From contig JASDFA010000003.1 in assembly GCA_035772735.1 (NCBI GenBank), positions 57,656,501 to 57,720,500 on the forward strand: 64,000 nt of DNA, read 5' to 3'. Every line of letters starts with the position of its first letter. Position 1 is the stretch's first letter. Made by a program: the position numbers and the translations under genes. Below are positions 10,524-23,826 of the stretch, in pieces. Source of the DNA: Datura wrightii (taxonomy: Eukaryota > Streptophyta > Magnoliopsida > Solanales > Solanaceae). The notes beneath the pieces are model-generated. The model was not told the DNA's origin. It did not search any database and saw only the letters and a program-made list of their open reading frames with translations.

Positions 10524-12359
10524 TATTTTAGACTAATGTGTGTTGTTTGATGCAGGTGAACTTAAAAGGGTGGAGGAAATCAATTAAAATAGAAAGCAAA
10601 AAAATATCACCTCCAAAAGACGGTGGGATAAACGGATACGCTCTTTGGAGAGATGACTAATAGATCCTGCCATCCATTCAAAGCTTTGTCTAAATGCTAC
10701 AGGGAGTTGATATCACTCTTTCTCTTGCATTTTATTTTGTTTGTGCGTTGAGGGAACTACACCATTTTAGAGTAGGGGTTGATATCATTTGGCATATATG
10801 TACTTTGATTGATTCTATGGATGTGTGTGATGGAAATCCATTTTAGTCCGTTCTTTATGCTTTTAGAGTATAGTTTTTTTTTGTAGTATAGAGTCCTTCT
10901 TGATTTTCTTAGCCATGGTTCTTTCTTGGTAGGCTTACTTTTTTTTAATCTAGCACAATAATGTATCTTAAGTATCATAGTGTGTGGGCCCAATGATGGA
11001 TTTCTAGGCAACATTCTTAATGATACCAATCTACTTGTCAACTCGTCTTTGGTTGAATAAATTATTTTTCACTTAGGTGGTGGTGGTAATTGAGTTATTT
11101 GAATGCTTATGTTGATTTTTGAAAATAATTCCCTCACTAAAGTTTTTGTCATGGTTGTTCGATATTGAGTTGTATACCTGCATTTGTAACATGAAAATGT
11201 TGGCAATGTGTCCTTAATGAGAGTGATGTGTTTAGTCATTTTTATATCCATGTGAAAATATATGAAAATAAATGTTGTTTGTTCACTTGATTTGATCACA
11301 CTCTAGAACTTGCCTTGCTTCTTATGCTTAAACATAGGATTGACTATGGGTTGTAGAGATTAACTTAGGCTTTCTTTGTGCTTCACAAGCTACATGTGCC
11401 TTAAGATACCTACCAAAAGATGCATGAATCCCTCATCTCCCTTTTTGAGCCTTTAACCTTTTTCTTGATCAACCTCAATGAAAGCCAAGACCAATTCTCA
11501 AGTTGATCCTCTTTTGAACCAATCCTCCTAGAAACTTTGAAAAGTGATGAAAAATGAGGAAAAAGTTGTAAGTTGGGGGTGATTTGGAGGGAAGGAAATA
11601 AATAAGTCAAAATAAGAATGTTTGATCATATCCCAAGGTGTAATTGATCCATGAGCTAAAAAGAGGAAAAAAGAAAACAAAACAAAAGAGAAAAAGGGAA
11701 AAAATGAAAGTTGAGCTCACGGAAATACCTTGGGGTGTGAAAAGTTGCCAAAATCAGAGAAGGGATCAAAAAGGTAAAAGGTTGCGGTAAAGTGATGAAG
11801 TGTTCAAGAATGATTAATGAGTAATAAAAGTCATATGTATATTGTACTCTTTGACCCTCATTAAAATCTTAGAAAAGCCCTTGAGTGATCTCAACTCGGA
11901 TATCCAAAAGGAATGGCACTTGAGTAAATAGGCAAGCAAATGTTAGTTGTAACCTATCTTGTGAACTTCTTTGTGAGAGTGAGTGCATTTATCTTCTCTC
12001 TTGATCTTGTGTGTCCTTTAAATGTGTGTGTTCATTGCTTCATAAAAAAGGACACTTCCCTTGGTCCAATTGTCAGGGCATATGGATGTTAATGGCTGGC
12101 ATGTATTATTTCTCGAATCTAGGTGTGCACATATTAAAATGGTGTCATAAGTGGAGATTGCATGCTTAGTTTGAACAATTGCAAGAACGAGTTTTTGATT
12201 GATGGAAAGGGTGGCTGGATTGAAATGTGTGTTTATAGCCAGTGTTAACAAACAGCCCTAGTCATTGCAATTTGCGATTTCAAGACATTAGTTAGGTGTA
12301 GGGTAGTTTTTCTTCTTAGTTTGCTCGAGGATAAGAAAATGCTTTATGTTGGGGGGTTT
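10524..12359 (+). other. Long non-coding 3' region of element B with polypurine tract
   Basis: No protein similarity is seen on either strand, and the open frames are short and compositionally random. Purine-rich runs occur at 11640-11720. Just before the LTR there is a 'ttgctcgaggataagaaaatgc' block and a G-rich tract (TTGGGGGG, about 12347-12356), the expected plus-strand primer. Confidence 0.6.
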
Positions 12360-12808
12360 TATGTATTGGGAATTTTTGACACAACTTTGCTTCATTTATT
12401 TTCATTTTGCATGTCTTTAGGAGTTAAATTAAGTGGAAACTAACCTTATTAGTCCATGTTTCAGGAAACCAAGAAAAATGAAGAAGAGAGGTATTAAAGC
12501 CAGAAATCCATCCAAACGACAAGACAAAGAATGGACCATCTGTCTGATAGACAATTCACATGTTCAACCGTCCTGGTCAAGCCAATGATTCCAGAAATCA
12601 TCTTAAAGATGTTTGTAAACAATGAGATGAAGGACGGACCATCCTTCCAAAAGAAGTCCCATCTATTGAAGGACCAATAATTGGGGTCAGTTCCCTAGAA
12701 TTTAGGGGGATCAACCCATAATTGGGGTCACTTCCTTAGAATTTCCTTAAGTTGATTACAACCCTAGCAATTTTCATTCTATAGTTGTTTTTAAATGTTT
12801 TCAATCTT
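12360..12808 (+). repeat. 3' LTR of element B, first part
   Basis: It matches the 5' LTR from 7702 onward. An internal deletion removes about 0.85 kb: it jumps from the equivalent of about 8000 to about 8870. The piece ends at ATCTT (12804-12808), where element E begins. Its continuation is at 51663-51829. Whether the LTR starts at 12360 or at TGACAC (12377) is unclear. Confidence 0.65.
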
Positions 12809-14055
12809 CATATAGCTACCCGAGCCTATACTCTGGATGAGACATGATACTTAGTATCACAAGTAACCCCAAGCCAACCCATGGTCTATCATAACACCGG
12901 TAATCTGAGTAATCTTGGTGGAAGTTTAAATAATAAAACTATTTAAGGAAGCTAATTTGATAAAAGTCCATACATTTGAAAAACTATACTGAATGTCTAA
13001 GTCTATGTCTGAAAGCCATCTACTAATGATGAGTTGCTGGGACAGGCCCCCAGCTAACTCTAAAGTCTAACTAAAAGAAAATACTGAAAAATAAATATCA
13101 TCCTCGAAAGATGAGGACTCACCACTGCAGCTGCTGATATCACCTTAAGGAATCAACTAATGGTGCTGAGACTGAGAACTTGCGCCTGTATCATAATACG
13201 AAACAACATAGGAGGTATGTGTAAGTACTTTGAATATACAAAGTAAGTGAGAGAAAATATAAACACAAAGAACAAGTAATTGAACAGTAATGACATGTAA
13301 TGACCAAATGAAATACTGAAAATTGAACAACTGAAATATAACTGAGATGGTCAATAATGACCCTGACTGATGGTCATAGACATGCCCTGAAACTAAGGTA
13401 CTAATCTGGGCTAACTGTACTGAACTGAACTAAGTAAATTTTAAACTGTACTTAGATGAGCTAAACTGAAACTGTACTGAACTGGCTAAACTGGAACTGC
13501 ACTGAGTAGTGGGAGAGTCTATAACCGACATACAACCACATGAGCTAAACGTGGAGTCCAATGTATACACCCCATTGGTAGGACCCAATATATGTTGCCA
13601 GGGTATAAACGCATGAGCTGAGTGATCACAAGTCTGGGGTTATAGGGCCAATAAAATAACCTATGGTAGCAACAAAGTTCTAGGAAACTGTATGTGTTGG
13701 AACTCCGGTCCGCTCAGTGCTAAGTCCTACTTCCACTGGATAGTCCTAGGCTGACTACTAAGCTGACAGCTCGAAATCGGGGTCCAAGACTAAGTTAGGG
13801 ATACCTATCTGGAAGTACCTTGAGAGTCTTATCGAACCAGATTCTGTAATTGATGTTCTAAGACTGGCCAGAGTTGCTTATCTAAAAGCATTGTAACCTT
13901 CTAAAGAACAAACTAAAACTGAAGTTGGTGGTTCTAAGACTGGTCAGAGCTTCTTATCTGGAAGCATCGTAATCGTCTAAAGAACCAACTAAAATTTTTT
14001 GTAACTGATATCTGAATCTAATTACTGATAATTGGGAGGCACCACTAACACCTCA
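12809..14055 (-). repeat. 3' LTR of element E, piece 1 of 3
   Basis: It matches 47740-48730 followed by 50032-50284 of the 5' LTR. It contains the empty site for solo LTR G1 at 13796-13800 (TAGGG, single copy) and ends with CCTCA (14051-14055), the left target repeat of F. Confidence 0.85.
14051..14055. repeat. Target-site duplication of element F (left copy, CCTCA)
   Basis: The same five bases occur at 23438-23442. The unoccupied allele in E's other LTR has one copy (50280-50284). Confidence 0.9.
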
Positions 14056-16176
14056 TGTCACGACCCGAACATAGGCCCGGATCGAGACATGAGACAAGAA
14101 ACCCCGAGAGGCTCCAAGTCAACCTATGGCATGAACATAACACCTAACTCAATCAATAAAAGCATAAGATCAACACAATAAACATAGAGGAAGTCTGAAT
14201 ATAACATAACATCAGAACATACAACACGAGTCTGAAGTTGATTACAATCTATGTCTGAAAAGCCTCTATTACTGATGAGTTGATGGGACAAGACCCCAAC
14301 TAACTCTCTAAGTCTGAAACTAAAAATATAAAGATAAATGATAAGGGATGGTCCTTGGGAGATGAGGACTCACCAACTGAGACTGGATAGGCTACTCTGG
14401 AAAGCTAGCTAGCAACGGGGTTGAGTCTGGATATCGGAGCCTGTATCATAAAATGATACAGCATAGAATATATGGTCAGTACTTGGAATGTACCGAGTAT
14501 GCAAGGTAAGTAAAAATGGATAGTTAAAATACATAAGAGTTCATAAGAGTAGGGTGACATGCTCATAACGTAAATATCTAATATAAACATATGACTCAAG
14601 GTTTTCAAAACATTTGTAAATCATTCATAATCATACTCATAAGAAGAAACTTTATTAAACATGACTTGAGCCAATGTGCATAATCATAACATTGCATAAA
14701 CCATGAGGAACAATGGGAGGACTCGTCATTACCGGCACCATCATGGTAGAGCCTTACATGATGCCCCAACTATCTCACTCAAGTGGGTAGAGTCATCCCA
14801 GGCTTGCCGGGCAAGGGATGTGCAGTATGTGATATCACGAATAGGGGATCCATTAAATATTGTATTATATGTATATAAACCTACGGTGGCACGTAGTTTT
14901 GAGACAGTGGCGTATTCATTTGAACGCCAAGCTACTCGTTGTAAGACACTGCTCTCAAAAACATGCACATTAGGATCGTACAGTAACCATAACAACATTC
15001 ATAATGTTCATGGCCAAATAAAAAACAATATCAATGATCCCAATTTTAAAATACATGTTTAGCCATGAATAAGTGCCCATGAATTATCCAAGAGTCATAA
15101 ATCCATAAATCATGAAATCCATGCATACTTGTAAACATGTATAACATTGACATATTATAAATACATGATGAGTACTTGAGAGACATCGAATCATAAAACA
15201 TAAAATCATAATTGGGGTTGTTAAGATCAAGATCATAATGGAATCATAGCTTGACTTTTCATAAACATTCATAATTGGGCATAATTGGATTTAAAAACCA
15301 AATCTATAAACTTACATTTAAAATAGTCATAAAATCTGCCCATACATCATTAAACAACACTAGAAACATGCTTGGATCGTACCCATGATCGACACTTAAA
15401 AATTCACACATTGGGTAAAACCCCATAGATTCAACAAATTAGAATTTTCGTGAATTGAGAGGGAATTGGGCATGGGTGTAGACTATTGCACCCATTCATA
15501 ACCTTACATACTTGAGAGGATCTTATTTCACAACTTCTTTGATTTCCCAAGGAAGATTGAGGAAGAACTTTGAAGAACTTGACGTGATCACCTTTCAAAA
15601 CTCTAAACTTGCATGCATGAATTAGGATAGGGTTAGAATTAACTTACCCTTCTTAAAACTCACTATTCAGAGCTTAAAACGATGTAGTTTAGGACTTAGG
15701 AACATTGAAATTACGAAAAAGCCCTTAATAAACTCACAGGGAAAAACAGATTGCCAGTCCCAACGAGGGACTGGACAAGTCGTTGTCTATGGCCACAACT
15801 CGTGGCCACCAGTCATGCCCAATATTGCCAAATTTCCTCTGATGGTCACCACGAGGGACCCCACAACTCATGGTGCACCCATCGACTCGTGGTGACCCAC
15901 CCGTTACCAACACTGCCCAATTCTTCAATCTCCAAATCACTCTTGACCATGAGTCACCTAACAGATCGTGGGGTTGACCACGACTCATGGTCACACCCGT
16001 GGTCACCCTAAACTTGAAAATTTTAAACTAAGTAAAACTCCTCACCACGAGTCACTTAATGACTCGTGGTCATCCTGATGGGTCACTAGATGACTTGTCT
16101 TGTGACCTGGTGTAAAAAATTCTGTTTTCTCCGTTTCAACTCCCGAGTCTGATCTTAGGGCTTTCGGGGTATAAAA
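14056..16176 (-). repeat. 3' LTR of element F
   Basis: It pairs with 21329-23437. It starts (plus strand, left) TGTCACGACCCGAACA and ends GGGGTATAAAA, where the partner has GGGGTATAACA. It holds the ACGACTCGTGG palindrome array near its right side (15770-16105), which is U3 on the minus strand. Confidence 0.9.
15770..16105 (-). promoter_or_regulatory. ACGACTCGTGG-type palindrome array in F 3' LTR (U3)
   Basis: About ten variants of CACGA[GC]TC and its complement occur in 340 bases. The clearest is an 11-bp perfect inverted pair (16044-16054 with 16060-16070). The array is also present in the partner LTR at 23030-23365. Confidence 0.7.
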
Positions 16177-16190
16177 ATATCTCCCCCTTG
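16177..16190 (-). other. Polypurine tract of element F
   Basis: On the minus strand it reads CCAAGGGGGAGATAT directly before the LTR. It is the plus-strand DNA primer in LTR retrotransposons. The same tract precedes the 3' LTR of E. Confidence 0.8.
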
Positions 16191-16439
16191 GTAACATTCA
16201 TCCTCGAATGTTGAAAATCATACAGAAAATGCAGAGAAGTGCAATCATCATACTCAAATACTGAACATACATGCTGAAAACTGACGGAGTGACTAACTCC
16301 GATTTGAACTACAAGATTGAATTGAATTCCCAAACCACACATACATCCATTTACATGAAAGAAACTGAGGTACATGAGCTGAACATGAAACTGAATAGAG
16401 TATTAAGGAAGAAACTGATAGCTCAAGCTAAAACTAAGC

Positions 16440-17985
16440 CTGAAAGGAATAGATATGGGTATCTAGCCATCATATCTGCTTCAGCTTCCCACATAGCTCC
16501 CTCAACATGTTCATTTCTCCATAAAAGTTTAACTGAAGCTACTTCTTTGTTTCTTAGCCTTCGAACCTAGCGATCCAATATTTCCATCAGAACTTCTTCA
16601 TAACTAAGGCTATCTTTCACACCGACACTAGCGATCCAATATTTCCATCAGAACTTATTCATAACTAAGGCTATCTTTCACACCGACATTGTCCATCGAA
16701 ACAACTAGAGTTGGATCACCCAAACACTTCTCTTAAGACAGATAGATGGAAAATTGGATGGACTGAAGCTAATTTTGAGAACAACTCTAACTCATATGCT
16801 ACCTTGCCAACCCGTTTCACAATCCGGTACGGGCCAACATAACGGGTTCTAAGTTTTCCTTTCTTTCCAAATCTCATCACTCCCTTAATGGGAGATATCT
16901 TCAGAAACACCCAATCACCGACTTCAAACTCAAGTTCTCTCCTCCTCATATTCGCATAGGACTTTTGGTGACTCTGAGTTGCTTTCAACCTGTTCCTTAT
17001 AAGCTGAACTTTCTTCATAGCCTCATGGACTGAATCTGGGCCTATCATCGCAGCTTCACCATCTTCAAACCATCCAATAGGAGATCTACATCTCCGCCCA
17101 TATAGAGCCTCAAACAGAACCATCTGAATGTTGGAATAGTAGCTGTTATTATACGCAAACTCAATGAGAGGTAAATGATCATCCCAACTTCCCTTGAAGT
17201 TAATCACACATGCTCTCAACATGTCCTCGAGAGTCTGAATAGTCCACTCCACCTAACCATCTGTTTGCAAATGAAATGTTATGCTAATCTTGACCTTGGT
17301 ACCAAGTCCCTTTTGAAACGATCTCCAAAATCGGGAGGTAAACTGAGTACCTCTTTCTGATATGATGGAGAATGGCACTCCATGCAACTGACTCCCGAAT
17401 GTACAACTTAGCATAATCCTCCACTGAATCAGTACTTTTGACCGGTAGAAAATGAGTTGCTTTGGTCAACCTGTCCACAACCACCCAAATAGAGTCATAC
17501 TGCCGATGAGTGTGAGGAAACCCTTTGATGAAGTCCATATTAGTCTCTTCCCATTTCCAAGTAGGAATACTGATGTCTTGAAGCACACCTATCGGTCATT
17601 GATTCTCCACTTTCACCTGTTGACAATTCGGACACTTAGCCACGAATTCCGCTATGTCCTTCTTCATGTCACTCTACCAATAGACTTCCCGTAGGTCGCG
17701 GTACATCTTGGTGGCACCTGGATGTATAGAGTATCTAGAACCATGGTCCTCGTGCAGCATTTGATCTCTCAAATCATCAACATACAGTACACACAATCGA
17801 CCCTGATATCGGAGCACACCATCTCCCCCTTTGGAGAAGACCTCCACCTTCTGATTTTGAACCACTTCCTTTAATTTCACCAAAATAGAATCCTCTTCTT
17901 GTCTAGCTTTTACATCAGTCACCAAGGATGATACATTCTGAACAATAACACCACCATCGGCCGAGTCAACCAAACGAACTTCCAA
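16440..17985 (-). pseudogene. pol: Integrase and chromodomain of element F
   Basis: In minus-strand order: a pre-integrase and HHCC region starts near 17985, a catalytic core runs about 17280-17590 (VVDRLTKATHFLP), and a long C-terminal piece (16716-17252, 178 residues) carries the ERTIQ-like helix, the GRRCRSPIGW block and the GPYRIVKRVGK GPY/F module. Chromodomain residues follow (HVEGAMWEAEADMMARYP at about 16455-16510), which would read methylated histone H3 and direct insertion to heterochromatin. A 61-bp tandem duplication (16568-16689) shifts the frame between these two modules. Stops separate the blocks. Confidence 0.88.
16568..16689. repeat. 61-bp tandem duplication in F integrase tail
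   Basis: Units 16568-16628 and 16629-16689 are nearly identical, differing at one base in 'aacttcttc/aacttattc'. A 61-base length breaks the reading frame. Confidence 0.85.
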
Positions 17986-17994
17986 CTATGCAAA

Positions 17995-19571
17995 CTAATG
18001 CACATCCTTCACCAGCTCCTTCCTCCCCTCATCTACATTGGACACACTATCCATAGAAATCCTACTAAGAGCGTCTGCCACCACATTAGCCTTGCCATGA
18101 TGGTAAAAGACACTCATATCATAATCCTTGAGTAACTCCAACCACCTCCTTAGGTGCAGATTTAGGTCCTTTTGGGTAAACACATATTGTAGGCTTTTGT
18201 AGTCCGTAAAAACATCCACATAGACCATGTACAAATAGTGTCTCCAAATCTTCAAGGAAAATACTACCACCGCTAATTCGAGATCGTGAGTTGGGTAATT
18301 CTTGTCATGAACCTTTAGCTGCCTGGAAGCATATGCTATAACCTTACCATGCTGCATCAATACACACCCAAGGCCAATCCTCGAAGCATCACAATATACC
18401 AAAAACCCATCGGTACCTTCAGGTAGGGTTAACATCGATGCTGAGGTGAGTCGAATCTTCAACTCTTGGAAGCTCTTCTCACAAGCCTCTGACCATTGAA
18501 ACTTCATTTTCTTTTGGGTCTGCTTAGTCAACGGGGCTGCAATAGATGAAAACCCCTCAACAAATCTCTGATAATACCCAGCAAAACCCAAGAAACTCTT
18601 GATATCCAAAGGATTCACTGGTCTAGGCATATTCTTCACCACTTCTATCTTTTGAGAGTCTACTTGAACACCCTCAATTGACACCACATGACCCAAAAAT
18701 GCCACCGAATTCAACCAAAACTCACATTTACTGAATTTAGCATATAGTTGATGATCCTTCAAGGTCTGTAGCACCACCTTCAAATGAGCGGCATGCTCCT
18801 CCTCGCTCCGAGAGTATATAAAGATATCATCTATGAACACAATCATGAACATGTCCAGATATGGCTTGAACACCCTATTCATCAAATCCATAAAAGCTGC
18901 AGGAGCATTCATTAGTCCAAAAGACATAACTACAAACTCATAATGACCATACCGACTCCTGAAGGCTGTCATCAAAATACTCTCCCAAACTCTAAGCTGA
19001 TGGTATTCGGATCTGAGGTCTACTTTGAAAAGCACTTATCACACTGAAGCTTGTCAAACAAATCATCAATCCTAGGGAGAGGATACCTATTCTTGATGGT
19101 GACCTTGTTCAATTGCTGATAATCAATGCACATACGAAGAGAACAATCCTTCTTTCGGGTGAATAAAACTGGTGCACTCTATGGGGATTTGCTAGGTCTG
19201 ATGAAACCCTTCTCTAGAAGGTCCTTCAATTGTTCCTTCAACTCCTTTAGCTCAACTGGAGCCATTCTGTAAGGACGAATAGATATAGGCTGCATATCGG
19301 GAAGAAGGTCAATACCAAAATAAATCTCCCGCTCAGGATGGATTCCCGGTAAATCATCTAGGAAGACTTCTAGATACTCATATACTACTGGAACTGACAG
19401 GGTAGTCGAGGTCTCAGACATAGCATCCTTAACCCTAACTAGATGGTACACACAACCCTTGGAGATCAACTTTATAGCCTTAAGGTAGGAAATAAAACAA
19501 CCTACAGACACAACTGAACTACCCTTCCACTCTACGATTGGCTCACCCAGAAATCTGAACTCTACCAGCAC
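17995..19571 (-). pseudogene. pol: RT-RNase H of element F
   Basis: The linker and RT N-terminus lie at 19179-19571 (SIRPYRMAPVELKELKEQ). A gap with stop and frameshift is followed by a 346-residue open stretch (17995-19035). It holds the LRSEYHQLRV block, an FGLMNAPAAFMDLMNRVF block, the catalytic box MIVFIDDIFIYS (both Asp present), the connection domain and RNase H ending in NVVADALSRIS. One frameshift near 19035 separates the two parts. It is among the best-kept RT domains in the window. Confidence 0.9.
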
Positions 19572-20142
19572 AGGTTCTACAATTCACTGAGGCATAGCAT
19601 GAAAATAGCCAATCCATGTCGAGGATAACATAAAAATCGGTCATGGATAACTCTACTAAATCTACTGGGGTGACTTTCTGAAGGACTGTGACAGGGCAAT
19701 TTCTATACACCCTTCTAGCTATAACTGAATCCCCAACAAGAGTAGAGACTGAGAAGGGTTCTGATAAGATTTCGGGACTGACTCTAAAACTACTAGCTAC
19801 ATTAGGCGTCACAAAAGATAAAGTAGCCGCTGCATCTAACAATGCATATACATCAAGGTGGAATACTCGTAACATACCAGTAACCATATTTGGTGAAGTC
19901 TTTTGCTTGTGGTGGGAGGCAAGGGCATAAAATCTATTTTGACGATGTCTGCCACATGTACTAGTAGATGCCCCCTGCTGAGTTGGGCGTCCTAATGCTG
20001 CTGCTGATCTGGTAGCTTGAGCACGACATCTACCATCACCCTGTCTAGTCAATGGAAACTCTCGGCACATGTGGCCGGATCTACCACACCCAAACGGATA
20101 TCTGATCCCAACAAGAACTCTCCGGCATGACACTTGCAACAC
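19543..20142 (-). pseudogene. CCHC knuckle and protease of element F
   Basis: The N-terminal part has FGCGRSGHMCREFP, a CCHC knuckle with its outer Cys residues lost or out of frame. A Gln/Ser-rich linker follows, then the retropepsin domain with YALLDAAATLSFVTP. The catalytic triad expected as D-S/T/P-G reads DAA, so the Gly is lost. The domain ends with VDLVELSMTDFYVILDMDWL. The frame is open, but the protease should be inactive. Confidence 0.85.
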
Positions 20143-20199
20143 TTTTCGCAGGCCGAAAAAGTGTGCTCTGCCTGCATGCTCCTCTGGTCCCTCGAACCT

Positions 20200-21118
20200 G
20201 AGGTTTTGCTCCTCTAGTCACCTCTGGGTCTGGATGGGACACTAACTGATGATGGCGCTGGAGCTAATGACCTATGATGTGACTGTTGGTGATGTCCACC
20301 TCCTGACCTCTACTAAGAGAACCCATAACTGTCTATCCTAGCCCTCTTGGCATCTCTCTCTCTCAGATTCATCGCTTCCATCTTCTGGGCGTGCAAAACT
20401 ATTCGAGGAAAGTCAATATCACGATGAATCATGGCGATCCTACAATCCTTGTCTAGGTAGTCCGCCACTCCATGTATAAATTTGCTCACCCGAGCCCTCT
20501 GATCAGACACTAGCTCTGGGCATACCTGGACAAATGGGTGAACTCCAAAGCATACTCCTGGACTTTCATCTTCCCTTGCTTCAGGTTCACAAACTTTGCT
20601 TCTTTAAAATCCTATCATCTCACGAGGGAAGAACCGATCCAAAAATGCGATATGAATCTCCTCCCAACCAACGGGACCTACTCCCACTATCCGGCTATCT
20701 TTCCACTGCTTGAGCCAGATATGCGCAACCCCGTTCAACTGTCAAGAGGATAAGTCAGCACACTCCTCTCCGGTCACCCCCATGATCTGGGTGATCTTCA
20801 GAATCTCATCAATAAACACATGTGGATCCTTATTCACCTTCGATCCAAGGAACTCAGGAGGGTTCATCCTCAGAAAATCCATAATTCTTGCCGCCGTCGC
20901 ATTCCTGTTCTGAAGGACATGTGCCACCGCCTGCTAATTGACTTGCGCGATCAAGGCCTGGGCTAACATCTGAATGGCTTCCCTGAACTCTGGGTGAACA
21001 ATCAGCTTAGATATGTGCTCCACATAGGCTTGTGGGGCCTACTGATGCCTGTCTCTATTGCCATCCTCGTAGTCATTTTCGTTTCGGTTTCTCCTTTCAT
21101 TACTATTCGAGGAGGCAT
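20200..21118 (-). pseudogene. gag: Gag of element F, broken
   Basis: The start ATG lies at 21118 (minus) with the MPPR beginning shared with C. Recognisable pieces are RMNPPEFLGSKVNKDPHVFIDE (about 20800-20890) and a basic region MIHRDIDFPRIVLHAQKMEAM (about 20340-20450). Several stops and frameshifts occur. Gag would assemble the particle. Confidence 0.8.
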
Positions 21119-21312
21119 GATTCTGCAAACGTGTATAGCACGGGTTAGAAGGATAGAGAGACATTTCATCACACGACTTAGATAATGAAAGAAGAGAACA
21201 TTTCATAAACGTCTCGTAGCCTCTTCATCATAAGTGTGGCGCACTTCGCACCCATGAAAAAGACTCTACTTAATGTGGCTTTCAAACACCCTAGGATACT
21301 TCAAAATCTAAT

Positions 21313-21324
21313 GCCCCGATACCA
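21313..21324 (-). other. Primer binding site of element F, degenerate
   Basis: On the minus strand it reads TGGTATCGGGGC, two changes from TGGTATCAGAGC (tRNA-iMet). It lies next to the 5' LTR. Confidence 0.75.
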
Positions 21325-21328
21325 AGTT

Positions 21329-23437
21329 TTTCACGACCCAAGCATAGGCTTGGATCGAGACACGGGATAAGAAGCCACAAGAGGATCCAAGTCGACACAT
21401 GGCATGAACATAACACCTAACTCAATCAATAAAAGCGTAAGATCAACATAATTAATATAGTGGAAGTCTGAACATAACATAATATAAGAACATACAACAC
21501 TATTTTGAAGTTGATAACAATCTATGTCTGAAAAGCCTCTATTACTGATGAGTTGATACGACAAGACCCCTACTAACTCTCTAAGTCTGAAGCTGAAAAT
21601 ATAAAGATAACTGATAAGGGATGGTCCTCAGAGATGAGGACTCACCAACTGAGTCTAGATAGGCTACACTAGAAAGCTAGCTAGCAACAGGGCTGAGTCT
21701 GGATATCGGAGCCTGTATCATAAAATGATACAACATAGAGTATGCGATTAGTACATGGAATGTACTGAGTATGCAAGGTAAGTAAAAATAGACAGTTAAA
21801 ATATATATGACTTCATAAGAGTAGGGAAACATGCTCATAACGTAAATATCATAATATAAACATAAGGCTCAAGGTTTTCAAAACATTCATAAATCATTCA
21901 TAATCATACGCATAAGAAGAAACATTATTAAATATGACTTGAGCTAAAGTGCATAAACATAACCATGCATAAACCATGAGGAACAATGGGAGGACTCGTC
22001 ATAACTTACACCGTCATAGTAGAGCCTTACATGATGCCCCAACTATCTCACTCAAGTGGGTAGAGTCGACCCAGGATTTCCATGCAAGGTACATGAAATA
22101 TATGATATCACCAAGATGGAATCCATTAAATATTGTATTATATGTATATAAACCTACGGTGGCACGTAGTTCTGAGACACTGGCGTATTCCTTTGAATGC
22201 CAAGCAACTCGGTGCAAGACACTGCTCTCAAAAACATGCACATTAGGATTGTACAGTAACCGTAACAACATTCATAAAGTTCATGGCCAAATAAATAACA
22301 ATATCATTGATCCCAATTTAAAAATACATGTTTAGCCATGAATAAGTGCCAATGAATTGTCCAAGAGTCATAAATCCATAAATCATGAAACCCATGCATA
22401 CTTGTAAACTTGTATAACATTGACATTATATAAATACATGATGAGTACTTGAGAGACATCGAATCATAAAACATAAATCATAATTGGGGTTGTTAAGATC
22501 AAGATCATAATGGAATCATAGCTTGACTTTTCATAAACATTCATAATTGGGCGTAATTAGATTAAAAAATCAAATCAATAAACTTACATTTAAAATAGTC
22601 ATAAAATCTGCTCATTGATCATTAAACAACACTAGAAACATGCTTTTATCGTACCCATGATCGATATTTAAAAATTCACACATTTGGTAAAACCCCATAG
22701 ATTCAACAAATTAGAATTTTCATGAATTGAGAGGGAATTGGGTATGGGTGTAGACTATTGCACCCATTCATAACCTTACATACTTGAGAGGATCTGATTT
22801 CATAACTTCTTTGATTTCTCAAGGAAGATTGAGGAAGAACTTTGAAGAACTTGACGTGATCACCTCCCAAAACCTCTAAACTTGCATGCATGAATTAGGA
22901 TAGGCTTAGAATGAACTTACCCTTAGTAGAAATCACAATTCAAAGCTTAAAATGATACATTTTTGGCCTTAGGAACTTTGGAACTATGGAAAAGTCCTTA
23001 ATAAACTCTCAGGGAAAAACAGACTACCAGCCCCAACGAGGGACGGGACGGGTCGTTGTCTATGGCCATGACTTGTGGCCACTTTTCGTGCCCAACACTG
23101 CTAAATTTTCTCTGATGGTCACCACGAGGGACACCACGACTCGTGGTGCACCCAATGACTCGTTGTGACCGGCCCATCGCCAACACTTGCCAATTCTTCA
23201 ATCCCCAAATCACTCTTGACCACGGATCACCTAATGGATCGTGACGTTGACCATGACTCGTGGTCACCCTGAACTGAAAAATTTTCATCTAAGTCAAACT
23301 CCTCACCACGAGTCACTTAACGACTCGTGGTCATCCTGAAAGGTCACTAGATGACTCATCCTATGACCTGGTACAAAAAATCCAGTTTTCTCTGTTTTAA
23401 CTCTTGGGTCTTATCTTAGGGCTTTTGGGGTATAACA
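21329..23437 (-). repeat. 5' LTR of element F
   Basis: It pairs with 14056-16176 through its full length. The plus-strand left end TTTCACGACCC has lost the TG start. The right end GGGGTATAACA is followed by CCTCA (23438-23442). The palindrome array lies at 23030-23365 with an 11-bp inverted pair near 23305-23331. Confidence 0.9.
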
Positions 23438-23442
23438 CCTCA

Positions 23443-23826
23443 AGAAAAGACTGTAGTCAAACAGATCAGCTGACATTTCTAAAAATAGAGAACATGCTAA
23501 CATTCTTACTGAAACTGCACTAACATGTAACTGAGTGAGATTTCAACCAAAATTAATAATATGGGCATCTTAATGCTGATAGAATAAAGCAACATGAATA
23601 ACTAATCAATTATGAAAAACTCTAATTTACTGCATTCAAAAGCTAGCGCTAAATCATTTTACAAGAAGCTAGTTTCCACATGATTTCTAAAAACTGGAAA
23701 ATAAAATATAGCAGCTAATAACATTTATAATATTCCACTAGAAATTTATCGAATTCTGTCTGAAAACTTTCTAAATTTTGAAACCTCAGGGGTATAACAG
23801 ATAGAAGATTATGGGAGGGTTTTGGG
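23443..23826 (-). repeat. 3' LTR of element E, piece 2 of 3
   Basis: It continues E's LTR between insertions F and D1 and matches 50285-50709. It ends in TTGGG (23822-23826), the left target repeat of D1. Confidence 0.85.

Larger units (their letters stand above)
14056..23437 (-). mobile_element. Element F: near full-length Tekay/Del-type chromovirus
   Basis: The 9,382-bp element has two LTRs of about 2.1 kb, a TGTCACGACCC start, a tRNA-iMet primer site, a polypurine tract and all coding domains on the minus strand. CCTCA duplications flank it. It lies in the 3' LTR of E. RT and part of integrase form long open stretches, but several frameshifts and stops and a changed protease active site make it defective. 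Family identity with C is shown by leader, LTR and gag start. Confidence 0.92.

Noticed and set aside
14703..15062. 119-residue frame repeated at 21976-22335 as a conserved protein
   Set aside because: Both copies are the same position of F's two LTRs on the strand opposite to F. Similarity reflects LTR duplication, not coding constraint.
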